A stretch of 5,745 nucleotides of DNA, from contig UQEY01000060.1 of the NCBI GenBank assembly GCA_900540235.1, forward strand, positions 1 through 5,745, written 5' to 3'. The DNA comes from an uncultured Eubacteriales bacterium (GTDB lineage: Bacteria > Bacillota > Clostridia > Oscillospirales > Acutalibacteraceae). A program made the position numbers and the translations under genes. The notes beneath the pieces are model-generated. The model had not been told where the DNA came from and did not search any database. It saw nothing but the letters and a program-made list of their open reading frames with translations. This document shows, piece by piece, positions 1 to 5,745 of the stretch (within the stretch, counting starts at the first letter, position 1; every line of letters begins with the position of its first letter).

Positions 1-4
1 TTGT

Positions 5-55
5 TGAAACAAATCATTTATTGTTTCATTTATTTTATTAGAAATAAATTTCTAA
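5..55. repeat. AT-rich inverted repeats at the left edge
   Basis: Two perfect short inverted repeats lie in the AT-rich non-coding left edge. TGAAACAA (5-12) pairs with TTGTTTCA (21-28) across an 8-nt loop. TTAGAAAT (38-45) pairs with ATTTCTAA (48-55) across a 2-nt loop. Neither is followed by a T-run on either strand, so they are poor terminators. They could be operator-like sites for a gene beyond the left edge, or chance palindromes in AT-rich DNA. No coding region was recognised in 1-113. Confidence 0.35.
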
Positions 56-71
56 ATGTTTGAAACTTTGG

Positions 72-101
72 TGCGGTTATGGCTGCTTATTCACAACCGC
101 A
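72..101 (-). terminator. Hairpin after gatD, candidate terminator
   Basis: Read on the minus strand, TGCGGTTGTG (101-92) can pair with CATAACCGCA (81-72), giving a 10-bp stem with one G-U pair and a 10-nt loop. It begins about 12 nt after the gatD stop codon, the right place to end the murT-gatD transcript. The downstream minus-strand sequence has only short T stretches and no real U-tract, so termination here may be weak, or the hairpin may simply protect the 3' end. Confidence 0.4.
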
Positions 102-113
102 AACAATAATTCA

Positions 114-836
114 TCAGTCAATATAAAGCTTCATAACCTGCTGTCTTGCCTTATCTTCGAGAGTATCGTCAAGCGGTGCAAGGTTCACTTCGCCGTATTT
201 ATTTTTAAGCGCAATAGAAATCAGCAAATCGGCAAGCTGTGGGTTTTTTGGCAAAACAGGACCGTGAGAATATGTTCCGAAAGTATTTTTATACCTGACA
301 CCCTCCGTACCGTCCTCGCCGTTATTACCGTTTCCTTTAATCATTTTTCCGAGCGGTTCAACGCCTTTGCCGAGGTATGTTCTGCCGCTGTGGTTTTCAA
401 AACCGACAACCTCAATACCCTCTTTTGTTTTATAAGCAAAGTTGCCAATCATTCTTTCTTCTTTGCCCTCGGTGTAAAAATCAACAGCACCGATATAATT
501 AAGCATTTTGCCGTCATATGTTTTGTAATATTTGCCGAGCATTTGGTATCCGCCGCAGATTGCAAGCATAACTTTGCCCATTTCAATCGCACGCTTAATT
601 TCTTTATCTTTGCCCTTTTTTAAATCTTCAAGAAGAACATCCTGCTCAAAGTCCTGACCGCCGCCGATAAAAAGAATGTCATAATCATCGGCATTAAAAG
701 TTTTGCCCATAGTGATTTTGTCGCAGGTAACATCTATTCCCCTTTGCTCCATTCTTTTAGTCAAAGCAATAATATTACCTCTATCGCCGTAAAGATTGAG
801 CATATCGGGATAAAGGTGAGCTATTTTAATCATCAT
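114..836 (-). CDS. gatD: Lipid II isoglutaminyl synthase, glutaminase subunit GatD
   Basis: GatD is a class I glutamine amidotransferase. It releases ammonia from glutamine and passes it to MurT, which amidates the alpha-carboxyl of D-glutamate in the lipid II stem peptide to give D-isoglutamine; the complex acts at the inner face of the membrane. The nucleophile motif AICGGYQ places Cys94, and GTYSHGP places the catalytic His at 191. Arg128 in EERMIGNF matches a substrate-binding arginine known in Staphylococcus aureus GatD. At 240 residues the length is normal for the family. I start at the ATG at 836, giving MMIKIAHLYP. It overlaps the murT stop as ATGA, and AAGGA (850-846) lies 9 nt upstream. 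The in-frame TTG at 842 adds only two residues and is less likely. Two TGA codons in tandem end the gene. Translation is probably coupled to murT. Confidence 0.95.
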   Translation of the reverse strand: MMIKIAHLYPDMLNLYGDRGNIIALTKRMEQRGIDVTCDKITMGKTFNADDYDILFIGGGQDFEQDVLLEDLKKGKDKEIKRAIEMGKVMLAICGGYQMLGKYYKTYDGKMLNYIGAVDFYTEGKEERMIGNFAYKTKEGIEVVGFENHSGRTYLGKGVEPLGKMIKGNGNNGEDGTEGVRYKNTFGTYSHGPVLPKNPQLADLLISIALKNKYGEVNLAPLDDTLEDKARQQVMKLYID

Positions 837-2203
837 TCCCAAAAGTCCTTACCTCCGAGTCTTTTAGCTATAACAGGACGCATAGCCATCATTGATGTAT
901 AAGTAGGAACGATATAAACATCCCTGCCCTGAGCCGTTGCAATATCAACAAGCTTGTTGTAATCTTCGTTTTCTATAATCTTAATCTCTCGATTGCCAAC
1001 ACCCTCGTACTTAACACGAACTGCCATATCGTATGAACGCTTGCCGGTAACATAAATTTCTTTAACATTATTCTTTTCAAATATGCCTGCAAAATCTACA
1101 TCCCATATCCAGCTTATATCTCGCCCATCGGCTGCATTATCATTAAGCGAAAGAATAAGAGTGAAATCATCATTGATAGATTTTAAGAAATTCATAGTTT
1201 GGCTGAAGCCTGCCGGGTTTTTAACAAGAATAAGATTGATTGTATTATCGCCCGACTTAAAATGCTCCATTCTGCCGAAGGCACCGTTGAAATGCTCGAT
1301 AGCGTCAATAACGGTTTTTTGCTCAATACCGAGAGCGGTAAGAGCGGCGGCACAACCGATAGCGTTGTAAATATTATACGCACCGCCGATATTAACTTTC
1401 AAAATATTTCTGTCGCCGTTAAGGTTTGCAACAACAATGCTGTGGTCATTCTTCATTTCTTCCACAGATTCAACGGCAAAATCAGGCACAGGTCTTTTGT
1501 AGCCGCAGTTTTTGCAAACAAAACCGCCGAGGTGACCGTAGGTATGATAAGTGTAATCGTATTCGTGCTTACAAAAAATACAATACTTAGCGTCGCTGAT
1601 TTCAGGAGCTTTCGCATTTTTGTCAAAAGGAACATTTACACCGAAAGTAATAATCTTGTTAGGTATTTCCTTTGACATAGAATAGGTAAGCGAGCAATCG
1701 GCATCAAGGCAAACGACTGCGTTTGGAAGATTTTTAACCGATTCCTTAATAGCATTGAGCGTATGAGTAACTTCACCGTACCTGTCAAGCTGGTCACGAA
1801 ATACATTTGTAACAAGAATTACATCACAGTGAATATACCTTGACACTTCTTTAAACGCATTTTCGTCACATTCAATAATTGCATAATCTTTTTTGCATTT
1901 GCCGGTTATGGTTGAATTCATAATGAATGACGCAGTAACACCTGTAATAAGATTAGCGCCGCTCTTGTTTATAAAATACGACTTACCTGCTCGTTTAAGT
2001 CCTTCTTCAAGAATTCGGCACGAAGTTGTTTTGCCGTTAGTACCGGTAACTACAATAACTTTAGTGTTTTTTGATAAATCTTTGAGCACATTTCTTTTAA
2101 CTTTAAGTGCTACTTTGCCGGGCATAGAAGTTGCGCCCCTGCCGAGTTTATGCAAAACAAATGTAACAATTCTGCACACAAGACAGCTTAAAAAAACTCT
2201 CAT
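833..2203 (-). CDS. murT: Lipid II isoglutaminyl synthase, Mur ligase-like subunit MurT
   Basis: MurT is the ATP-dependent subunit that activates the D-glutamate carboxylate of lipid II for amidation with ammonia from GatD. The N-terminus carries the family signature GRGATSMPGKVAL (21-33). The Mur ligase central domain has the P-loop GTNGKTT (54-60) and the conserved stretch VTNVFRDQLDRYGE (131-144). An inserted Cys4 zinc ribbon is formed by Cys208, Cys211, Cys230 and Cys233, as in other MurT proteins but not in ordinary Mur ligases. The C-terminal DUF1727 domain shows LVKNPAGF (326-333) and NDNAADGRDISWIWDVDF (354-371), whose aspartates include the family's catalytic one. At 456 residues it is complete. 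The ATG at 2203 follows AAAAGGAAG by 6 nt. It is first in a two-gene operon with gatD, whose start overlaps its stop. A sigma-A-type promoter lies just upstream. Confidence 0.96.
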   Translation of the reverse strand: MRVFLSCLVCRIVTFVLHKLGRGATSMPGKVALKVKRNVLKDLSKNTKVIVVTGTNGKTTSCRILEEGLKRAGKSYFINKSGANLITGVTASFIMNSTITGKCKKDYAIIECDENAFKEVSRYIHCDVILVTNVFRDQLDRYGEVTHTLNAIKESVKNLPNAVVCLDADCSLTYSMSKEIPNKIITFGVNVPFDKNAKAPEISDAKYCIFCKHEYDYTYHTYGHLGGFVCKNCGYKRPVPDFAVESVEEMKNDHSIVVANLNGDRNILKVNIGGAYNIYNAIGCAAALTALGIEQKTVIDAIEHFNGAFGRMEHFKSGDNTINLILVKNPAGFSQTMNFLKSINDDFTLILSLNDNAADGRDISWIWDVDFAGIFEKNNVKEIYVTGKRSYDMAVRVKYEGVGNREIKIIENEDYNKLVDIATAQGRDVYIVPTYTSMMAMRPVIAKRLGGKDFWE

Positions 2204-2236
2204 TTCTTTCTTCCTTTTCTAATTAGTATCAAATTA

Positions 2237-2265
2237 ATTTTAAACTAAAGGTGATATCAAGTCAA
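2237..2265 (-). promoter_or_regulatory. Sigma-A-type promoter of murT-gatD
   Basis: On the minus strand, TTGACT (2265-2260) is followed after exactly 17 bp by TAAAAT (2242-2237). Both hexamers are close to the vegetative consensus and the spacing is ideal. Transcription would begin near 2230, leaving a leader of about 25-30 nt that carries the murT ribosome binding site. No riboswitch or attenuator fits in so short a leader. Confidence 0.75.
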
Positions 2266-2293
2266 CAACAATATTTTAATTATACAGATTTTA

Positions 2294-2302
2294 TGATATA
2301 CT
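2294..2302 (+). promoter_or_regulatory. Extended -10 promoter of the radical SAM gene
   Basis: TGATATACT is an extended -10 element: TG, one base, then TATACT at 2297-2302. It lies about 28 bp before the start codon at 2330. The best -35 at 17-bp spacing is TTTTAA (2274-2279), which is poor, so the extended -10 probably carries the promoter. It is divergent from, and does not overlap, the murT promoter. Position and motif are seen; activity is inferred. Confidence 0.6.
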
Positions 2303-2329
2303 TTATTTATATTATTACGGAGCAAGAGT

Positions 2330-3202
2330 ATGGAATATTTAAGTTTTAACAAATATCTTAAAGAAAAATTCGGTCAAAAAGTTTACAAAATCAGTTTAAA
2401 CGCAGGTTTCACCTGCCCCAACCGTGACGGAAAAATTGACACGAGGGGTTGTATTTTCTGTTCTAAAGGCGGAAGCGGAGATTTTGCGGAAGAAAGCAAC
2501 AAAAGTATAACCGAGCAAATCGAAAGCGGCAAAAAACGAGTTGAAAAGAAGATAAAAAACGGCAAATACATTGCTTATTTTCAGGCTTTTACAAACACAT
2601 ATGCACCGACAGAAGTGCTGAGAGAAAAATATTATGAGGCGCTGAATCACCCTGATATTGTCGCACTTTCTATTGCAACAAGACCCGACTGCCTCGGCGA
2701 AGATGTTATCAAACTTCTTGACGAAATCAACAAAATTAAGCCTGTTTTCGTTGAGCTTGGGCTTCAAACGATAAATGAAGAAAGCGCAAAATATATTCGC
2801 CGTGGATATGATTTGAGCGTTTACGACGAAGCGGTTAAAAAGCTTAAAAAAACAGGCGTTAATATCGTGGTTCATATTATACTCGGTCTGCCGAATGAAA
2901 CGAAAGAAGATATGCTCAAATCAGTTGACTATGTTTGTAAAAGCGGTGCAAACGGAATTAAACTTCAGCTTCTTCATATTATAAAAGGTACCGACCTTGC
3001 ACAAGATTATGAAAAAGGTCTTTTTAAAACGCTTGAATTTGACGAATATGTAAAACTAATTAAGGAATGTGTAAAAATCATACCTAATGACATCGTAATT
3101 CACCGTCTTACAGGCGACGGAGCAAAAAAAGACCTGATAGCACCACTCTGGTCTGCCGATAAAAAGCGAGTGCTTAATGCGATAAATCATAGTTTATCTT
3201 AA
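2330..3202 (+). CDS. Radical SAM protein, YhcC/YtqA (MnmL) family
   Basis: A radical SAM enzyme of the TIGR01212 family (Escherichia coli YhcC, Bacillus subtilis YtqA). From memory, YtqA has been named MnmL and linked to making the mnm5 side chain of wobble uridine in tRNA, together with the methyltransferase YtqB/MnmM. The 4Fe-4S cluster cysteines are Cys29, Cys41 and Cys44 in the pattern C-x11-C-x2-C, starting at CPNRDG. Further family motifs are TRPDCL (117-122), VELGLQT (141-147), HIILGLPNET (182-191), HRLTGDG (258-264) and IAPLWS (270-275). At 290 residues it is full length for the family. The ATG at 2330 has GGAG 7 nt upstream. It stands alone: no YtqB-like gene follows, only a non-coding repeat. 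Family assignment is firm; the exact reaction is inferred from homologues. Confidence 0.92.
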   Translation: MEYLSFNKYLKEKFGQKVYKISLNAGFTCPNRDGKIDTRGCIFCSKGGSGDFAEESNKSITEQIESGKKRVEKKIKNGKYIAYFQAFTNTYAPTEVLREKYYEALNHPDIVALSIATRPDCLGEDVIKLLDEINKIKPVFVELGLQTINEESAKYIRRGYDLSVYDEAVKKLKKTGVNIVVHIILGLPNETKEDMLKSVDYVCKSGANGIKLQLLHIIKGTDLAQDYEKGLFKTLEFDEYVKLIKECVKIIPNDIVIHRLTGDGAKKDLIAPLWSADKKRVLNAINHSLS

Positions 3203-3203
3203 C

Positions 3204-3354
3204 ATCGGTTTCTCTCCTATCGACGGCGAAGCCGCCACTTCCATCGTCAGAGGGAAGCAAGAACTTGGCTCCCTCTGACGAGGGAGCTGTCAACTTTGTT
3301 GACTGAGGGAGAGAAAAACTATAATGTGGCTGAAAGCCGTCAACCGATTATAAA
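3204..3354 (+). repeat. Structured intergenic repeat (MITE- or REP-like), copy 1
   Basis: A non-coding, GC-richer block of about 150 bp begins 1 nt after the radical SAM stop. ATCGGTT (3204-3210) is matched in inverse by AACCGAT (3342-3348). GTTTCTCTCC (3208-3217) can pair with GGAGAGAAAAAC (3308-3319) to close a large fold. Inside lie CGGC-GAA-GCCG (3224-3234), a long stem of 3245-3258 with 3268-3280, and GTCAAC-TTT-GTTGAC (3289-3303). Its last 55 bases recur inverted at 5691-5745 with 3 mismatches and no gaps, which shows it is a dispersed repeat. No coding potential or clear target-site duplication is visible. I recall similar sequences between genes of gut Clostridia, but cannot search here. 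Confidence 0.85.
3299..3325 (+). promoter_or_regulatory. Promoter-like motif inside repeat copy 1
   Basis: TTGACT (3299-3304) and TATAAT (3320-3325) are near-perfect sigma-A hexamers, separated by 15 bp rather than the preferred 17. The pair points towards the response regulator gene at 3419. In copy 2 the -10 reads TACAAT, so the motif is only partly kept. It may be a weak real promoter or a by-product of the repeat sequence. Confidence 0.35.
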
Positions 3355-3360
3355 AATATT

Positions 3361-3399
3361 TTACACTTACACAAAATTTACACAACGACACGATATACT
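3361..3399 (+). promoter_or_regulatory. Control region of the two-component operon with direct repeats
   Basis: TTACACAA occurs at 3367-3374 and again at 3378-3385, 11 bp start to start, and a further TTACAC sits at 3361-3366. A -10-like TATACT follows at 3394-3399, about 20 bp before the start codon. No good -35 hexamer exists at 16-18 bp spacing; the direct repeats occupy that place. Pairs of half-sites one helical turn apart are typical for OmpR/PhoB-type regulators, so the encoded regulator may activate its own promoter here. Motifs and spacing are seen; the binding protein is inferred. Confidence 0.5.
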
Positions 3400-3418
3400 T
3401 CAATCAGGAGGTGGGAAG

Positions 3419-4084
3419 ATGTACAGAATACTTATATGCGACGATGAAAAAGAAATAAGAGAAAGTATGGCAGACTATATGAGAAGCGAGGGTTTATCCG
3501 TAGCACTTGCAAAAAACGGAGAGGAAGCCGTTGAAATATGCAAAAGGGAAAACTTTGACCTACTCATTCTTGATGTTCGTATGCCAAAACTTGACGGACT
3601 TGGTGCGTGCAGGAAAATTCGTGAATTTTCAAATGTGCCGATTATTTTTCTTTCCGCTTTCGGCGAAGAAAAGAATTTTCTTGACGCATATCAAAACGGC
3701 GGTGACGACTATATTGTTAAGCCTTTCCCTCTTGCCGTGCTTTATGAAAAATGCATTTCTATGATAAGAAGGTGCAAAGGAATTGACGAAAGCAAAATAA
3801 CGGCAGGCAAAATCACCGTTGACAAAAAAGCAAGAAAAGTATACACGCCAAGCGACTGTATAACGCTTACAAATATCGACTTTGAACTGCTTTATTACCT
3901 TTGCATTAACAAAGGAATTGTGCTTTCCCGTGATTTGATTTTAAGCCGTGTTTGGGGCTTTGACTATGAGGGCGACGAAAGAAGCGTTGACACCCACATA
4001 AAAAGAATACGAAAAGCACTCGGCGAATATTCAAGCCAAATTAAAACAGTTTCGGGAGTCGGTTACTGCCTTGAGGAGGTGTAA
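3419..4084 (+). CDS. OmpR-family response regulator
   Basis: A cytoplasmic two-component response regulator of 221 residues, normal for the OmpR/PhoB family. The N-terminal receiver domain (about 1-117) has the acidic pair Asp8-Asp9, the phospho-acceptor Asp52 in LILDVRMP, the switch residue Ser79 and the conserved Lys101 in VKPF. The C-terminal winged-helix domain (about 127-219) has LTNIDFELLYYL, LSRDLILSRVWG and the recognition helix around RSVDTHIKRIRKAL (188-201). The ATG at 3419 is preceded by a near-perfect AGGAGGTG (3406-3413). An in-frame TTG at 3296 would add 41 residues, but these translate the repeat and lack a ribosome binding site. The sensor kinase gene starts 2 nt after its stop, so the two are cotranscribed and form a cognate pair. 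Its targets are not identifiable from this window, apart from possible autoregulation. Confidence 0.95.
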   Translation: MYRILICDDEKEIRESMADYMRSEGLSVALAKNGEEAVEICKRENFDLLILDVRMPKLDGLGACRKIREFSNVPIIFLSAFGEEKNFLDAYQNGGDDYIVKPFPLAVLYEKCISMIRRCKGIDESKITAGKITVDKKARKVYTPSDCITLTNIDFELLYYLCINKGIVLSRDLILSRVWGFDYEGDERSVDTHIKRIRKALGEYSSQIKTVSGVGYCLEEV

Positions 4085-4086
4085 TT

Positions 4087-5643
4087 ATGACTGAAAGAAA
4101 ACTCAGCTTAACAATAACTTCATTAACGCTTTTAATCTGCATTTTATTTTCAGGCGTACTTTATTCAATTTCAAAATCTGTTGTCGGCAATAGTTTTCAA
4201 AGTGATATGAATTCCGTCACAAGAAATATAGACAGCGACGCAAACAGTGAAAATAAAAGCCTTACGCCAAACGAATATGCAAAAATTCTTTGCAATCATC
4301 AAATAAAATGGACGCCTTATGATAACGCTTTGCAATACCCTTTCACTTTTGCCATTTATGATTCAAAGGGCAATCTTATCGAAAAATACGGCTACTATAT
4401 TTTGACCGACGATGAATATATAAACATCGACAAATATATGACCGACGACATTATTAATGAATTCAAGAGCACATTTGAAAGTGCTTCGGGTGTTACGCTT
4501 GATAATTTCAGCTACTACGAAAAAGACGGCAAAAAAATTGTAACAAAAATGTCTTTTTACGACTTCAACACAAAAAAATCACTTGATATCACTTTGAATA
4601 AATATAGCGGCAAAACGATAACAAAGCAAAATATCGGCACATACGATGGCGAAAATGCAATAGGTATCAGCTTTGATTTTTCAAAAATGTATCAAAATAA
4701 GCAAAACAGAAAAATTCAGGCTCAAATAGACAAAGAAGTTTTAAGCCAAAAGGGAATGTACCAAAAAGGACTTAACGGCAATAACGGCTTTTTCGGTCCT
4801 GAAAAATCAGAGCAAAGCAGTACATTCGGCGACAAAAACAACAAATTCACGGCATATTACATTTTTCAATATGATGTGTTTTACAACGCAACCCAAAGCT
4901 ACACTTTTCAGTACGGAATTCAAATTTTAGTTTTCATTTTCATCTTTGTATCGCTTATTGTATCAATAGTTGCGTGCAAAATTTTCAGAAAGAAAAAAGA
5001 ATTTAATGATGCAAAGCAAGCGTTCACATCGGGTGCGGCACACGAACTTAAAACCCCGATAACTATTATAAACAACCAATGCGAGTGCCTTATAAAAAAT
5101 GTTTCGCCGGAGAAAAACAGCGAATACATTGCCGCAATTTACCGCCAAAACAAGCATATGTCTGCCCTTGTTAACAAGCTTTTGCAGTTCAACCGAATAA
5201 GCAAAGAAATGCTTAACAAAACCAAATTTGACATCAAAGTTTTGGCAGAGGAAGAAATTAACAAATACAAAATGCTTGCCGATGAGCACGGCATAACGAT
5301 TGAAACAAATTTAGACAGCAAAGAAATCAATGCCGACCGTGATTTGATTGCACTTGTTATTGACAATTACCTTTCAAACGCAATCAAAAATACAAAAAGC
5401 GGTGGCAAAATAAGAGTTGAATTTTGGGGCAAAAAATTCAGCGTATTTAACGAAGGTAATCCGATTGATTCAAGAATAAGCGGAAAAATCTGGGAAGTTT
5501 TCACAAGAAGCGAAGAAAACGATGTTATCACTTCTCACGGTATGGGCCTTGCAACATGTAAAAAAATCTTAGAACTTCACAAATTCAAATACGGCTACCT
5601 GAACCGACTTTCAGGCGTAGAATTCTATTTTGAAATAAAATGA
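4087..5643 (+). CDS. Membrane sensor histidine kinase
   Basis: The cognate sensor kinase, 518 residues. A transmembrane segment at about 8-28 and a second at about 278-298 enclose an extracytoplasmic domain of about 250 residues that I do not recognise; it is rich in Lys, Asn, Tyr and Asp. The second segment is followed by only about 20 residues before the phospho-acceptor His319 in HELKTP, so there is no room for a HAMP domain. The dimerisation region runs to about 372. The ATPase domain shows the N box DNYLSNAIKNT (426-436), a G1 region FNEGNPI with Asn in place of the usual Asp, the F box IWEVFTR (469-474 region) and the G2 box SHGMGLATCKKILELH (483-498). VanS-like Firmicutes kinases often have NEG at G1, so it is probably active. 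AGGAGGT (4074-4080), inside the end of the regulator gene, is its ribosome binding site. The signal is unknown. Confidence 0.93.
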   Translation: MTERKLSLTITSLTLLICILFSGVLYSISKSVVGNSFQSDMNSVTRNIDSDANSENKSLTPNEYAKILCNHQIKWTPYDNALQYPFTFAIYDSKGNLIEKYGYYILTDDEYINIDKYMTDDIINEFKSTFESASGVTLDNFSYYEKDGKKIVTKMSFYDFNTKKSLDITLNKYSGKTITKQNIGTYDGENAIGISFDFSKMYQNKQNRKIQAQIDKEVLSQKGMYQKGLNGNNGFFGPEKSEQSSTFGDKNNKFTAYYIFQYDVFYNATQSYTFQYGIQILVFIFIFVSLIVSIVACKIFRKKKEFNDAKQAFTSGAAHELKTPITIINNQCECLIKNVSPEKNSEYIAAIYRQNKHMSALVNKLLQFNRISKEMLNKTKFDIKVLAEEEINKYKMLADEHGITIETNLDSKEINADRDLIALVIDNYLSNAIKNTKSGGKIRVEFWGKKFSVFNEGNPIDSRISGKIWEVFTRSEENDVITSHGMGLATCKKILELHKFKYGYLNRLSGVEFYFEIK

Positions 5644-5647
5644 CAAT

Positions 5648-5681
5648 AGCGGGAGAACAGCATTAAAACTGTTCTCCCGCT
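5648..5681 (+). terminator. Rho-independent terminator of the two-component operon
   Basis: AGCGGGAGAACAG (5648-5660) pairs perfectly with CTGTTCTCCCGCT (5669-5681), a 13-bp GC-rich stem with loop CATTAAAA, starting 4 nt after the kinase stop codon. The outer ACAATA (5643-5648) and TATTGT (5686-5691) can extend the pairing. The tail is AT-rich with interrupted T stretches rather than a clean U-tract, so efficiency may be moderate. Confidence 0.8.
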
Positions 5682-5690
5682 AAATTATTG

Positions 5691-5745
5691 TTTATAATAG
5701 GTTGACGGCTTTCAGCCACATTGTATTTTTTCTCTCCCTCAGTCA
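5691..5745 (-). repeat. Structured intergenic repeat, copy 2 (partial, inverted)
   Basis: The reverse complement of these 55 bases matches 3300-3354 at 52 positions without a gap. The differences are two bases in the A-rich stretch and one near the outer end. The match runs to the last base of the window, so the element very probably continues beyond it. It is inverted relative to copy 1, so the two copies turn the same end towards the two-component operon. Copy 2 starts 9 nt after the terminator stem. Confidence 0.9.

Noticed and set aside
60..623. 187-codon open frame on the plus strand
   Set aside because: It lies antisense to gatD, whose catalytic motifs are intact. The translation resembles no protein family and no ribosome binding site is seen.
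1199..1675. 158-codon open frame on the plus strand
   Set aside because: It lies antisense to murT, across the conserved zinc-ribbon and DUF1727 regions, and is explained as a shadow of that gene.
3204..3354. CRISPR array or riboswitch
   Set aside because: There are no regularly spaced identical repeats with spacers. The fold matches no riboswitch class I recognise, and its recurrence at 5691-5745 marks it as a dispersed repeat.
3296..3418. N-terminal extension of the response regulator from a TTG codon at 3296
   Set aside because: The added 41 residues translate the repeat element and promoter region, have no ribosome binding site, and precede a complete receiver domain that starts at the well-placed ATG at 3419.
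5693..5698. TATAAT as a -10 promoter element after the kinase gene
   Set aside because: No acceptable -35 exists at 16-18 bp upstream, where the terminator stem lies. The hexamer is part of the AT-rich outer end of the repeat.
3204..5745. Composite transposon or integron carrying the two-component system
   Set aside because: No transposase, integrase or clear target-site duplication is present, and the operon's base composition is like that of its neighbours. Only the flanking repeats argue for mobility.

Overview
The window looks like a chromosomal segment from a low-GC Gram-positive bacterium, most likely a gut-type member of the Clostridia. This rests on AT-rich coding sequence with strong AGGAGG-type ribosome binding sites, a MurT/GatD pair (typical of Firmicutes and Actinobacteria), a VanS-like sensor kinase, and a structured intergenic repeat of a kind I recall from gut clostridial genomes. 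The species cannot be named from the sequence.

Layout. Positions 1-113 are AT-rich and non-coding, with short inverted repeats and a hairpin just after the gatD stop. Positions 114-2203 hold a minus-strand operon, murT then gatD, with the stop and start codons overlapping. The two proteins form the enzyme that amidates D-glutamate of lipid II to D-isoglutamine. Positions 2204-2329 are a divergent promoter region. Positions 2330-3202 encode, on the plus strand, a radical SAM protein of the YhcC/YtqA family, linked to tRNA wobble-uridine modification. Positions 3203-3354 are a non-coding, highly structured repeat element. Positions 3355-3418 hold the control region of a two-component system: an OmpR-type response regulator (3419-4084) and a membrane sensor histidine kinase (4087-5643). 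A rho-independent terminator follows at 5648-5681. From 5691 the window runs into a second, inverted copy of the repeat, cut by the window end.

How the genes fit together. murT-gatD and the radical SAM gene are housekeeping functions transcribed divergently. The two-component system is a separate transcription unit, bracketed by repeat copies that turn the same end inwards, and it has direct repeats upstream that suggest autoregulation. Its signal and targets cannot be read from this window. The least explained parts are the repeat element, with its mutually exclusive hairpins and internal promoter-like motif, and the kinase's large unrecognised extracytoplasmic domain. I see no clearly novel multi-gene system.
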